From JANXQG01 sp963780045 (GTDB lineage Bacteria; Planctomycetota; Planctomycetia; Pirellulales; Thermoguttaceae), in NCBI GenBank assembly GCA_963780045.1, contig CAVZZZ010000001.1, positions 4,092,001-4,156,000 of the forward strand: a stretch of DNA of 64,000 nucleotides, given 5' to 3'. A program made the translations under genes and the position numbers. Under the pieces are notes generated by a model. The model did no database searches. It was not told the origin of the DNA and saw nothing but the letters and a program-made list of their open reading frames with translations. Shown piece after piece: positions 27,667-39,080 of the stretch (position 1 is the first letter of the stretch; each line of letters begins with the position of its first letter).

Positions 27667-30600
27667 ATGACGAGCATCCAACTACGTTTGCTGTTGCGCT
27701 CGGCGATTGCCGCCGTGTGCCTTGCGCTCGCTGTTCTCGACGGCAGGGCGCGGGCGCAATTCAGCGGTACGCCAATTACGTTCAACAACAACGGCGGATG
27801 GTGCTGGTTTCAGGACCCACGCGCGATTATCGACAACGGTCAATTGATCTTCGGCTCGATCGCGGGCTTCACGGGCAGCGGATCGACCGGCGGCGACGCC
27901 GACGTTACGTCCTACAATTTCCAGACGCAAACTTCCACGGAGACGCTGCTCCACTCCGCATTCAACCAGGACGACCATGCCTGCCCCGCCTTCACCGTGC
28001 TGCCGGACGGACGCATCATGGTGGTCTATGCAACGCACGGCACGAACAACAACCTTCAATGGCGCGTGAGCACGTCGCCCGGCGAGACAACGAGCTGGTC
28101 CGCGGAGCAGACGGGCGTCGTCAATACCGTCAGCGACGGCAACGGCAACTCGTACAGCAACCCGTTTTACCTGAGCACGCCGAACGAGGTGGTCAACTTC
28201 TCGCGGGCCATCGGCTTCGATCCGAATTACTCGGTGTTCAGCAATATCAACAACACGGACAACACGGTCAGCAACATCAACTTCGCCTACGGCGGGCACT
28301 GGATGTATTGGCAGAACCCGAACAACGGCCCCTTGACGGGCGGCAATGGCCGGCCGTACGTGAAGTACGCCTCCAACGGCACGAACACCGTCTGGTTCGC
28401 CACGACCAACGACAGCCCGCAGAACTACCTTAACAGCCTCTATGCCGGATACGTGCAATTCAACAGCAGCGGCGCGGGCACCGTTTATACTTCGACGGGC
28501 GGAAGCCTGGGCGGCCTCAGCACGGGCACGGCCCCGACCGGCGGCAGCAACCCGCCCGCCGGCGGCAACCAGGGCGACATCGTCAGCGGCACAGGCCTGA
28601 GCTACCTGCCTACCGATTTCACGCCGATCGTTGAGGCCAATGCCGTTTACAACGGCGTCAATCTGACCGGAAAGTACGTCGGCTGGGCCACTTCGATGCA
28701 TCTGGATTCCAGCGGCAAGCCGTACCTGGGTTTTGTCGTCGTCGATAATCTCACCGGCGCTTACGGCAACGACTTGGAATATTACTACGCGCATCTCGTC
28801 GGCAATTCGTGGCAGGTTTCCCGCGTGGGCTACGCGGGCTATCCCCTCTACAACGGCCAGAACCAGTACGCCGGATTGATGGCGGTCGATCCGACGAACC
28901 CCAACACGATTTACGTCTCGGCGGACGTGAGCCCGGCCACCGGCGCCGCGCTATTGGGACCCGACGGCAACCAGCATTACCAAATTCTGGAAGGGACGAC
29001 GAACAACGGCGGAAGTACGTGGAGTTGGACTCAGCTTACCGATACGTTGTCGGACAACATCCGCCCGGAGGTCGTGTCGGGCGGCGGCAAAGAGGCCCTC
29101 GTCTGGATGCAGGGGAGCTATACGACCTACACCAGCTTTAATACGTCGATGGTTGGTTTCGTCGAGACCATTCCCAACATTTGGACCGGCCCGGGCGCCG
29201 TCTTCGACGCGGCCACCAACTGGACGGGCGGCCTGCCCGCAACCAATGGCGGCGTCGCGCAGTTCAACGGAACGCAAAGCGGGAATCTTACGCTCACCTA
29301 CACGGGCGGCATGGCCGGCAGCGCCGGCGACGTGGGCGTTGGGCTGAATCTCATCGGCGGTCAAACCGGCTCGTTGACGATTTACTCGACCACCAGCAGC
29401 GCCTTGTGCTTCGACGGCATCAACCTTGCGGCCGGCGCCGGCGCCTTGACGCTCGGCAACGGCGGCGGGACCCAATTCACGCTCTCGCTGGGCAGCAGTT
29501 CTGCCGCGCACCTTTGGACCAACAATTCCGCAAGCGCCGCGATGATCAATTCGGACGTCCGCTTTCAAAGCGCAAGCGCCGCGAACCAAACGCTCGTCCT
29601 GGGCGGATCGGGAAACTGGACCTTCAACAACTCGCTTACCGGTCTGAATTCGGTCCTCAGCCTCGCGGACACCGGAACGGGCTATACGTCGCTTACGGCG
29701 AGCAGCTCCTTGGGGAATCTACTTGTCAGCGGCGGCGGCACGCTGGCGGTCAACGGCGCGCTGGCCGTGGCCGGCAGCGCTGCCATCAACGCGGGCACGC
29801 TGGCGGGCTCCGGTCTCGTCGCTGGAAACACGCTGCTTTCCGGCAACGGCGCGATCAACCTTTCCGGCGGCACGATTGCCGGCACGCTAACTTCCACCGG
29901 CGGCAATTGGAACGGTTCGGGCACCGTCGGCGGCCTTGTTACCGTCGGCAGCAATACGTTCACGGTTGCCAGCGGGGCGACGCTGACCGCTCGCAACGGA
30001 CTCACGGTCGCCGGCGGCGCGACACTGGCCGGCGCGGGCACGATCGCCGGCACGGGAACCGTGACGCTTGGCTCGGGCGCCATCTGGCGCCGGGCATCAA
30101 CGTCACGACGGGCAATGTGGGCACGTTGAACGTGCCCAACATGGCGTTGGGCGGTGGCGGCACCGCCTACTTCGATCTTTCCAGCACGACCACCACCGCC
30201 GGCAACGGCGCGAATGACCTGGTGGCCGTCGGCGGCAATCTCACGCTGGGGGGAACCACGTCCGTGTACGTCAACCTGATCAGCGGAACGTCGCTCGTCA
30301 GCGGCACGTATAGCCTTTTCACCTATGGCGGCAATGCACTCGGCGCCGCGGCGTCCAGTTCGCTGACGTTGGCCGATCCGGGCGTGCTCAGCGGCCGGCA
30401 ATCGTACCACTTCGACACCAGCCAGGCTGGCGCCGTGGACCTGGATATCGTCGGCGGCCCGGCCAACTTGAATTGGGCTGGCGCAAGCGCGGCCTCCTGG
30501 GACAACTCCGGCGGCACTACGAATTGGTTCAATACAGGTACTTCCCAGTCCGACCGCTTCTACGCCGGCGATTACGTCAACTTTACCAACTCGCGTTCGG

Positions 30601-32615
30601 GCACCGTAGCCATCAATGCGGCGGTCCAGCCCGGCTCAGTCGTCGTGTCCGGCAACTACACGTTTTCCGGCACCGGCAAGATCACGGGACCGACCGGGCT
30701 GACGGTGCAAGGCGGAGGGACGATGGTGCTGGCCAACACGAACGACTATTCGGGAAATACGACGATTGACCAGGGCACGCTGAGGATTGCGGCCGCCGGC
30801 GCAGTGCCCAGCGGCGCGGGCGCCGGCTTCGTCCTTTTCGACAACGCCGCGAACGCCGCCGTGTTGGACCTCAATGGTGTTTCCGCGGCGATCAATGGCC
30901 TCTCACAGCCCGTTGCGTCGGCGAACAACCTTGTCGTCAACAACCTCTCCGGCACCAGCACGCTCTCGGTGGGCGGCAACAACGCCAGCAGCACTTTTGC
31001 CGGCGTCCTTCAGAACAATACCGGCGCGGGCGGCATCCTGGCCCTGACCAAGATCGGTTCCGGCGTTTTGACGTTGGCCGGGTCGAATGCCTACACCGGT
31101 TCGACGACGATCGGCGGCGGCACGCTTGCGCTGGCAGCGGGAAGCCCGCTTTCTGGCGGCACGACGCTGGCCTTCAGCAACACGGCGGCCGCGGCAACAT
31201 TCAACCTGGGCGGAAACAACCAGACGATCGCCGCCGCGAGCTTTTCGCCATCCGGCGCCGCGACGGCCGCGATCGCCGGCGGCGGCACGCTCTCGATCGG
31301 CGCGCCGGCCAACTTCGCCGCCGTACCGACGGGCAACGCCGCTTCGCTGACGGTCGACATGAGCCGTTTGGCGACGTTCGTTTACAACAATTCCAGCGGC
31401 AGCTTCAGCGCAGGCGGCGGGGCCGACGGCGTCGCCACCGGCGCGGCCGCGGTCCTCAGCCTGGCACAAACCAGCACGATTACCGCGGCCAGCTTCGGCG
31501 TCGCCCCGTTCCTTGCCAACTCCAATATCGTCAACACGGGTATCGTCCAATTGGGCCAGGCCAACACCATCGACGCCAGCACGATCCTGATCGGCGGCGT
31601 CAAGACGTCCGCCACAATGGACTTTCAGCCGCTGACGGACCCCACGCTGCGCATCCGCGGCACGTCCGGCGGCTCGTCGCGCGCGGCTGTCACCGTGGCG
31701 ACCAACGCCAGCGGGGAGCAAGGCACGACCGGTATCGTCGATTTGACGGCCAACGTCGCCGGCGGCAGCACCTTGGACGCCATGCTCAGCACGCTGACCG
31801 TGGCCCAGGACAGCGGAAAAAACAGCACGCCCGTCACCGGCGTCTTCAACATGGGCGGCGGCACTCTCGATGCCCAGGCGATTATTCTCGCGTCGACTTC
31901 GGGAACGGGCGGAGGCGCTACCGTTTCCGGCAGCTTCGGATTGAACGGCGGCTTGGTGCGATCGCAGAGTTTAACGCTCGCCGACAAGCACGGAACGAAC
32001 AGCGCAAGCGCCACGTTCAACCTCAATAGCGGCACGCTTTCGGCATCCTTGATACAGTCCGGCTCCAGCAGCGGTGCGCGGACTTTCAACTGGAACAATG
32101 GCACGCTCGCCAATTACAATGGGTCGGCCGGCACGACCGGACTGACGGTTTCCATCCCCGCGCTGACGATGGCCGCCACCGGCACGCACGACCTCTGGAT
32201 CGATGCCGGCCAGACCGGCACGATCAGCTCCGCGATCGGCGGCCAGGGCCTGCTCACCAAGGAGGGAAACGGCACGGCGGTCCTGAGCGGCTCGAACACG
32301 TATACTGGCGGTACGGAAGTCCTCAGCGGCACGCTGCAGGTGATGTCGCCGAGCACGATCGAGGACGGGACTAATTTGTACGTAGGCGCCGATGTCGGGA
32401 TCTTCCTTTCATCGCCGGATGGAACAGTCATCCCGGCGTCGCCAAGCTCCTCCGGAGCAGCAGTACCTGAGCCAGGGACGATCGCTCTGCTCGGCGGCGT
32501 CTGCGCGATCGGGCTGTTAAACCGCGTCTTGCGGCGGCGGTTGGCAAAATCCGTCCGAAGAGGCGGTCGTGGAGCCTACCATGCCCGCGTCACACCGGGC
32601 GCCGCGATTGGATAA
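27667..32615 (+). CDS. Giant PEP-CTERM surface protein with BNR-type and autotransporter-type repeats (frame break near 30089)
   Basis: About 1650 residues. Signal peptide (LLRSAIAAVCLALAVLDGRARA), then an N-terminal BNR-4-like propeller region (WCWFQDPRAIIDNGQLIFG, GRPYVKYASNG, LEYYYAHLVGNSWQVSRVG), a linker, and then Gly/Ser/Thr/Asn-rich beta-strand repeats like those of autotransporter passengers (LTKIGSGVLTLAGSNAYTGS, LLTKEGNGTAVLSGSNTYTGG). It ends with a PEP-CTERM sorting signal (VPEPGTIALLGGVCAIGLL plus Arg cluster). A one-base loss near 30089 splits it. The last 15 or so residues after the Arg cluster are unusual and overlap the opposite gene by 40 bp, so the true stop may also be displaced. 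Likely exosortase substrate bound to the cell surface, perhaps polysaccharide-binding. Confidence 0.85.
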
Positions 32616-33831
32616 TTGCCATCGGCATCCGGCCGAGACGGCGGATCGGCGTCGAAGGCGTAGCGGGAGGGAGCGAGCCGCAACGTGGAGGCGGTCGCAT
32701 CTTCCCAGGTGACCTCCTTGCCGGAATAGGTCGCCATGCGGCCCATTACTGCGGTCATGCCGCTGGTCGCGCCATAGTGGCCTTCGCACAGATAAGGGCC
32801 GGCGCCAGGATGCTGGCCATCAATGCGTCGTGCTCCAGTTGATAGGGATTCGCGAGCCCATCGGGGTTCTTCGGGGCCGTCCGGTTACCCGCTTGCGGAT
32901 GGCGGAGCGTTCGCGGAGTGGCGTCGCCTGCGCCCCACGGCCCGGTGCCCAGCGTCGTCTGGCCCTTGGCGCCGGTGACGTTCTCGGAGACGTGGCTCCA
33001 CGTGCCGGGCTGCTGCCGCGCCTGGCAATAGAATCGCGTGCCGTCGGCATATTCGTACTCGACGGCGTGGCAGTCGAAGATATCGCCGGTGCCCGGCCCT
33101 ACGCGAATCTGCCTCATGCCCATGCCGTTGGCGCGGATCGGGTGCGCGTCCATGATCCAATTGGCCACGTCGATGCTGTGGCCGGCCTGTTCGACGATAT
33201 GGTCGCCGGACAGCCAGCAGAAGAGGTTCCAGGAGCGGATTTGGTATTCCATCTCGCTCATCCGCGGGGTGCGCAGGACGGCTGCGCGGCTGCCGTCCAC
33301 GTTGAAATAGGTGCGGATGAGGCGGACCTGGCCGACCGCGCCGTCGCGGATTTGCTTGATTTTTTCCAGATAGAGCGGCTGATGGCGGCGCTGCAGGCCG
33401 ACGCCCACCGAGAGCCGCCGGGACTTGGCCGCGTCGCTGGCCGCCAACACCTGTCGATAGCCGGGCGCATCGACGCACAAAGGCTTCTCCAGGAAGACGT
33501 GCTTGCCCGCCGCGACGGCCGCCGCGAAGTGCATCGCGCGGAAGTGTGGCGGCGTGGCAAACAGGACCAGATCGACGCCGGCTTCGAGCACCTTCTGGTA
33601 AGCGTCGAAGCCGACGAAGCAGCGCTGCTGCGGCACGTCGATCCGCGGGCGGAGGTCGTCGTACTTGGAGAGATTCTTGAGGCTCGTTTCCAGCCGGTTG
33701 GCGAAGAGGTCGCCCATCGCGACGAGCTTTACAGTCTCGTTGTCGGGCACTTTCGCGCTGAGCGCGTCGCGGCAAGCCCCGCTGCCGCGGTTGCCGCAGC
33801 CTACAAGAGCGATGCGAATGAGGTCCGGCAT
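32576..33831 (-). CDS. Gfo/Idh/MocA family oxidoreductase (frame break near 32800)
   Basis: Starts IRIALVGCGNRGSGACRDAL (Rossmann fold), with EKP in HVFLEKPLCVDAPGY and the catalytic region GDHIVEQAGHSIDVANWIM. The open frame ends early; one base over, YSGKEVTWEDATAST to PIAAPGVTRAW completes the typical planctomycete C-terminus. It lies 3 bp after a Tat-exported protein gene in the same direction and is convergent with the PEP-CTERM gene, overlapping it by 40 bp. Confidence 0.85.
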
Positions 33832-33834
33832 GGC

Positions 33835-34719
33835 TCAGGTTCCGGTTTCGTGGCGCATCAACCCCACGTCCTCGGCCAACATGGCGGGCTTGTCCTTGTT
33901 GTAGATGCCGACGCACGCGCCGTCCTTGGCGGCGATGTTCTTGAAGGCATAGGCGAAGGCCTCCTGCGGTTCCAGCCGGGCCGCGCCCAAGATTTTGTAC
34001 GCCACGACGGGCTTGTTCGTAATCGCCCGGATCGTGGCCACGGCCTTCTCGCGGCAATCCAGGGAGTAGTTCTCCGGGTGCTGATCGACGCGGAAGAAGC
34101 ACTGGAAGTAAAAGTCGGTGGGGAAGCCGAGCTTCTCCGCAATCAAGTGCGTCTCGGGGCGGTGCGAAGCCATCCCCGCGGCCATGCCGAGACTCTTGGC
34201 GTGGGCGACCCAGCCGCGGACGACGTCGAAAGCCTTTTGGTCGAACTGCTCCTCGACGCGATGGCCCTGGATGAAGCAGGCCTTCGCGCCGCCCTTGGCA
34301 CACGTCGCGATTTCCTTCTTCATGCCCTTGGCAGAGCCGTGCGGCTGGGCGATCCAAGTGAGCTTGCCGCCGCTGCGGATGTATTTGCCGTAGACATCGA
34401 GCCAGCGACGCGACGGCGGCGCGGCCACCGCGGTAATGCCCAGCGAGGCCGCTTGATCGAGCACGCCGAGGATTCGCTCGTCGGTATAGTACTCTTCCAT
34501 TTGCCGGCCGAGGTCGCCCTCGCGGTGGGCACAGCCGAAAAACGGGTTGCTGCCCAAGATCAGCCGCGAGACCTCGACGTTGCCCAGGTGGATCGTGGGC
34601 ATGGACCACGGCTTTGTCGTCGTGGCGGCCGCGGCATCCAGCGACCGCATGGCGGCGGCCGCGCCGGCGAGTAACGCAGTGTCTTTCAGAAAAGTGCGGC
34701 GGGAGAGGTTGGTGTTCAC
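33835..34719 (-). CDS. Tat-exported aldo/keto-reductase-like TIM barrel protein
   Basis: A twin-arginine signal (LSRRTFLKDTALLAGAAAAM) is followed by a barrel domain starting IHLGNVEVSRLILGSNPFFG. The classical reductase Tyr/Lys pair is not evident, so it may not be an oxidoreductase. HRPETHLIAEKLGFPTDFYF and ITNKPVVAYKILGAARL are the strongest family segments. It probably forms an operon with the Gfo/Idh gene 3 bp downstream. Confidence 0.7.
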   Translation of the reverse strand: MNTNLSRRTFLKDTALLAGAAAAMRSLDAAAATTTKPWSMPTIHLGNVEVSRLILGSNPFFGCAHREGDLGRQMEEYYTDERILGVLDQAASLGITAVAAPPSRRWLDVYGKYIRSGGKLTWIAQPHGSAKGMKKEIATCAKGGAKACFIQGHRVEEQFDQKAFDVVRGWVAHAKSLGMAAGMASHRPETHLIAEKLGFPTDFYFQCFFRVDQHPENYSLDCREKAVATIRAITNKPVVAYKILGAARLEPQEAFAYAFKNIAAKDGACVGIYNKDKPAMLAEDVGLMRHETGT

Positions 34720-34752
34720 GGCGAGACTCCGTTATCAAGAATTGGTTATTGA

Positions 34753-35496
34753 TTAAGGTTTTGCGAAAAGCTTGTCGTCGAAGGGCTTTTCGGAAAATTC
34801 TATTAACTGGCAAACACTTTCCACTTTCTTCTCGTCGTTTCGGAAGGACTCTGTCTTAAACGGACATTTGACTCCGCGAACCGATCTATAATCGGAGTAG
34901 ACCGTTTCGGAGTGCGATTCCCTGCCCGACTCGACGTCCATGTATCGCAATTCGCATTTCGACAGCAAGTATTTTTCCTTGTCGAAGTAGAGCTTGACGG
35001 CATCGTGTTTCTCGCTCCGAACCAGAAGACCGACCACATTGCGACCCTCAACTTTAATCTCGTCGAGAGGCGATAACCGATAGTCGGGTTTCCTACACAG
35101 AACAAGCCAACGAACCCAATCGACATATATCATCTGTCGGCTTGACGCCACTTGCGCTTCGGTCATGGTGGTAGTTACTCCGTCGTGGTGTTTGATCCAT
35201 CCGTCATTGCCATTTACCACGTTGACAAAATCACCCTTGTCGTCGCTAATAATTGAGCGCTCCTTGTCGTGGCCCTCTAGGAATACTTCGAGACGAAGGG
35301 GAATGGCCTGACCGTGACTGTAGAACCTACTATCTACCTTGTAGTGCAATGTCTTGATCTTCGCAAGCACCCTCTCGTCACCCATCGCCCTGATGGCCTT
35401 TTCGAGAATTGCCCGTGCGTCTGCCTGTTCGTCGGCGGCGGCAATGCGGGGCAAAAGAAGGGCCAGGGCTAACGAAGCAAGAAGAAGTCCACGCAT
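34753..35496 (-). CDS. Exported protein, LolA-like fold candidate
   Basis: Signal peptide (MRGLLLASLALALLLPRIAA), then about 225 residues that alternate beta strands: ILEKAIRAMGDERVLAKIKT, NDGWIKHHDGVTTTMTEAQV and KLYFDKEKYLLSKCELRYMD. This order matches planctomycete proteins with a LolA/outer-membrane-lipoprotein-sorting fold. No lipobox is seen. It is 33 bp upstream of the Tat-exported barrel gene on the same strand. The function is not known. Confidence 0.6.
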   Translation of the reverse strand: MRGLLLASLALALLLPRIAAADEQADARAILEKAIRAMGDERVLAKIKTLHYKVDSRFYSHGQAIPLRLEVFLEGHDKERSIISDDKGDFVNVVNGNDGWIKHHDGVTTTMTEAQVASSRQMIYVDWVRWLVLCRKPDYRLSPLDEIKVEGRNVVGLLVRSEKHDAVKLYFDKEKYLLSKCELRYMDVESGRESHSETVYSDYRSVRGVKCPFKTESFRNDEKKVESVCQLIEFSEKPFDDKLFAKP

Positions 35497-35602
35497 TGCT
35501 TAAACCTCCAGCCGGCTCACGATCGACGAATTGCGGGAGCCGCCATCAAGCCTCTATCATAGTACCGCTCCGACAGGGCATTAGCAATCGGCCAGTATAA
35601 CC

Positions 35603-35640
35603 GATTTCAAATCTCAAATCTCAGATTTCAAATCCCAGAT
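35603..35640. repeat. AAATCTCAGATTTCAAATC repeat, copy 1
   Basis: An A/T-rich self-complementary stretch made of repeated AAATCT and AGATTT words in the spacer before the NtrC-type gene. Sixteen bases recur in reverse orientation after recA (42052-42074). Confidence 0.6.
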
Positions 35641-35726
35641 TCCTCGCCGGCCGCCCCCATTTCAATTCGGCCGCCAATCCGACTACACTGGAATTGTGCC
35701 CCGAAACTTGGTGCCAAGCTGCCCTT

Positions 35727-37193
35727 ATGTCCCACCTGCTGATCATCGACGACGAACAGAGCATCTGTTGGGGACTGTCCCAATTGGCCGCAGAGTTGGG
35801 CCATCGGGCGACGACGGCCGTCTCCGCAGAACTGGGTCTAGCCGCGGCCGGCAAGGACCGGCCGGACATGGTCATGCTCGATGTCCGCCTGCCGGGCATG
35901 GATGGGCTGGCTGCGATGCCGCGCGTGCAAAAGGCAGCGCCGGGCGCGCCGATCGTGATTATGACCGCCTATGGCGAACTCTCCACGGCCGTGGCCGCCG
36001 TCCGCAATGGGGCCTTTGATTACCTCACCAAGCCGTTCGATCTGGCCGTGGCTCAGCGGGTCATCGAAAGCGCGCTGCGGCACGGCGCGCGCCCCGCCGA
36101 GCCGGCAAGCAATCGCGCTCACCCTCGCCCTCTGTCCCTCTCCCAAAGGGAGAGGGAGGAAGGCGAGATCGTCGGCGGCAGCCCGGCAATGCAAGAGGTT
36201 TTCAAGCGGATCGCGCTGGTCGCGCCGTCAGACGCCTGCGTCCACGTCCGCGGCGAGAGCGGCACGGGCAAGGAGCTGGCCGCCCGCGCGATCCATCGCT
36301 ACAGCCGCCGCGCGGCGCGCGCCTTCGTGGCGGTGAACATGGCTTCGCTCAGCCCGACGCTGGCCGAAAGCGAACTCTTCGGCCACGTCCGCGGGGCATT
36401 TACCGGGGCGGAGCAGCCGCGGAAGGGCCTCTTGGAGCAAGCCGGCGGCGGCACGATTTTTTTGGACGAGGTAGCCGACATTCCGATTGCCTTGCAAGTC
36501 AAGCTGCTCCGCGTGCTGGAGTTCGGCGAGATCGTGCCCGTGGGCGGCGAAACAGCCGTCCGCGGCGACTTCCGCCTGATTTCGGCCACGCACCAGAACC
36601 TCCAGGAGAAAGTGGCCGAGGGCACGTTCCGCCACGACCTTTATTTTCGCTTGATCACCTTTGAGATCGAGATGCCGCCGCTGCGCGAGCGCCGCGAGGA
36701 CACTGCGCCGCTGGTCGAGCACTTTTTAGATCTGCTGGCGGGAAGAAACGGCGGGGCCCAGAGGGCACCCCGGCCGAGCGTCTCGCCCGAAGCGATGGCC
36801 GAGCTGCGGCGGCGGGAGTGGTTCGGCAACGTCCGCGAGCTGCGCAACGCCATCGAACATGCCTTGATCCTCGCCCGCGGCGGCATCATCGCGCCAGAGC
36901 ACCTGCCGCCGCCACTCTTGCCCGCCGGACTGGGCACGTTGTTTGCGGGCCGCGGCAGCGACGAGGAGGCGCTGGCCATTCTCATTCGCTCATGGACGGA
37001 AGCGCAATTGCATGGGACGCCGGAGGTGCAGGACCTTTACGAGCGTTTCCTCCGCATGGTCGAACCGCCGCTTCTTGATACGGCCATGAAGCATTCCGGA
37101 GGGCAATGCCTCTCCGCCTCGCGCCGCTTGGGCCTGCATCGCACGACGTTGCGGAAGAAGCTGGATGAGCTGGGGATTGGCGGGGAGGAGTAA
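35727..37193 (+). CDS. NtrC-family sigma-54 response regulator
   Basis: Three domains: receiver with the phospho-acceptor Asp in MVMLDVRLPGMDG and Lys in YLTKPFDL; AAA+ with Walker A GESGTGKE, an intact GAFTGA loop and Walker B GGTIFLDEVAD; C-terminal Fis-type helix (CLSASRRLGLHRTTLRKKL). The ATG at 35727 (MSHLLIIDDEQS) is the receiver start. The linker between receiver and AAA+ carries an in-frame palindromic repeat encoding RPLSLSQREREEGE. No kinase gene is adjacent, so the cognate sensor is elsewhere. Confidence 0.9.
   Translation: MSHLLIIDDEQSICWGLSQLAAELGHRATTAVSAELGLAAAGKDRPDMVMLDVRLPGMDGLAAMPRVQKAAPGAPIVIMTAYGELSTAVAAVRNGAFDYLTKPFDLAVAQRVIESALRHGARPAEPASNRAHPRPLSLSQREREEGEIVGGSPAMQEVFKRIALVAPSDACVHVRGESGTGKELAARAIHRYSRRAARAFVAVNMASLSPTLAESELFGHVRGAFTGAEQPRKGLLEQAGGGTIFLDEVADIPIALQVKLLRVLEFGEIVPVGGETAVRGDFRLISATHQNLQEKVAEGTFRHDLYFRLITFEIEMPPLRERREDTAPLVEHFLDLLAGRNGGAQRAPRPSVSPEAMAELRRREWFGNVRELRNAIEHALILARGGIIAPEHLPPPLLPAGLGTLFAGRGSDEEALAILIRSWTEAQLHGTPEVQDLYERFLRMVEPPLLDTAMKHSGGQCLSASRRLGLHRTTLRKKLDELGIGGEE
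36124..36167. repeat. Inverted repeat in the NtrC-type gene linker
   Basis: CTCGCC...TCCCTCTCCC pairs with GGGAGAGGGA...GGCGAG around a 3-nt loop (inner 10-bp and outer 6-bp stems). In frame, between receiver and AAA+ domain, where an insert would be tolerated. Confidence 0.75.
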
Positions 37194-37300
37194 GCAATGA
37201 CGGATTTCCGAGATGCCGTTTACCAGCTTCGCGCTGAAAAGTATAATTGCAGGTATCGCGTACTGGCAAAAGGGGAACAATACCTTTTTCGGAGGTCGAT

Positions 37301-37513
37301 ATGACATCGTTGCGTGAAGAAGCAATTCAGAAAGCCATAAGGTTGCCCGATCAGGAGCAAGACGCCTTGGCGTCGATCCTTCTGGAGCAAATGGAGTCGG
37401 ATCGGAAGTGGGAAGAATCATTTGCGCGATCGACCGAAGCTTTGGACAAGACGGCGGAAGAAGCGCTAGAGGAACATCGGCAAGGTAGGACGAGAGATCT
37501 GAACGAGATCTGA
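37301..37513 (+). CDS. Small antitoxin-like protein
   Basis: 70 residues, helical and acidic (REEAIQKAIRLPDQEQDALA, ILLEQMESDRKWEESFARS, EEALEEHRQGRTRDLNEI), like addiction-module antidotes. GGAGG lies 6 bp before the ATG. An ATG overlapping its stop region (tctgATGaagtcctaa) opens only three codons, so the partner toxin is missing or eroded. Orphan antitoxin is my best reading. Confidence 0.6.
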   Translation: MTSLREEAIQKAIRLPDQEQDALASILLEQMESDRKWEESFARSTEALDKTAEEALEEHRQGRTRDLNEI

Positions 37514-37587
37514 TGAAGTCCTAAGCTCAATCTGGGCGTGGCCGCGGGGATATTTGCTTACGAAATGATGCGCAGCCCGTGATGAAG

Positions 37588-39080
37588 TCACCCGCACGGC
37601 TCGCCGACACTCTGGGATTCCGTGGCCGCTTGCGTGGCCGCGAATTGGCTCTCTTCCGCCGCGGCGGTCGTCTGCTGGTGCCGGTCGTCCAAGTGCCGCA
37701 GCTCGAAGAACAAGCAAACGCCGGTAATTAACGAGGAGAAGAAGTCGGAAACCGGCAACGCCATCCAGACGCCGTCAAGGCCAAAGAACCGCGGCAGGAT
37801 CAAAACCATCGGAATGAGAAGCAAGACCTGACGCGAGAGCATCAGAAACGTGGCTTCCCGCGATTTGCCAACGACCTGGAAATAGCTCGCGCTCACCGAT
37901 TGAAACCCGACCAGCGGCGACATCAAAAAACAGATCCGCATGGCATGGGCGCCCATGTCCAAGAGCTGCTGCATTTCCTCCGGGGGTAGTTTGTCCGCGT
38001 TGAAAAACAAGCTCATAATCGCCTTCGGAGCGACCATCGCCGCGAGGAATCCCGCGATCGTCAGCGATGACGCGAACAGGATTCCGGTCAGCAGCGCCTT
38101 CTTCACGCGGTCGAAGCGCTTCGCGCCGTAGTTGAATCCGACGATCGGCTGTGTACCCTGGTTGACTCCGTAAACCGGATTATTAGCCAACTGCAACAGG
38201 GAGAAAATCGCGCCCATACGGCCAGTGCGATCGCGCCGCCGTTTGGCATCGGCAACTGATGGCCGTACCGGTTGGCCTGGAATTCCAGGACACTCAACAT
38301 CAGCGACGCAAAGAGCATCATCACAAACATCGGCAAGCCAAAGAGCAGGATTCGTCCGCAGGTCGCGCCGTGCAGCCGCAAGAGCCGCGTGTGAAAACGC
38401 AAGATGCTCCTGCCTCGAAGGAAATACGCCAGCACCCAGGCGGCGGAAACGCCTTGTGAAATGGCGGTGGCCCACGCCGCGCCCCTCATGCCCCAATGGA
38501 ATTTGAAAAGAAACGCATATGCCAGGATAAAGTTGAGGAAGACGCCGATCAGCAGCGTCCACATCGCGGTGCGGGTATTGCCTTCGGAGCGAATGACCGA
38601 ATTGAGCCCGTAGCCGACCAATTGAAAGCCCGTGGCGAAGATGATGATTTCCAAATACTGCCGCGCGTACTCGCGAACCGCGTCCGGCACGTTCAGAAGT
38701 TGCAGCACGTAGGGCAATGCCAGGAAGCCGATCACCGTAAGCACCGCCGATGCGATGAAGAGCATGGACGTCGCGTTGCCCAATATCAACTCGGCCTCGT
38801 CGTTCTTCTTTTCGCCCAGCTTGATGGAAACGAGGGCCGCCGCTCCCAAGCCAATCAACATGGAAGCCGCCTGCAGCGCAATCATGTAGGGAAAGGCGAT
38901 CATGATGCCGGCCCCCGCGTCGACATCCATCGCCTTGCCCACAAACGCCCGGTCGATGAAGAAATAGGCGCTTTGCACCATCATGCCGACCATGGCCGGT
39001 AGCGAGAGGCGGATCAGGAGTTGAGACACCGGCTCTTCGGCAAGCCGTTTGGCACGTTCCGGGCCGGGGTTTATTCGCAT
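37588..39080 (-). CDS. MATE family efflux transporter (frame break near 38215)
   Basis: Twelve-helix multidrug/flippase-type transporter of about 497 residues. The N-terminal half starts LLIRLSLPAMVGMMVQSAYF and contains YLEIIIFATGFQLVGYGLNS. The C-terminal half continues in another frame as NNPVYGVNQGTQPIVGFNYG, the signature of MATE proteins, to the end VCLFFELRHLDD. Both halves have the expected helix patterns, so I join them. The tail after the last helix is Gln/Ala-rich and variable. Confidence 0.88.
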
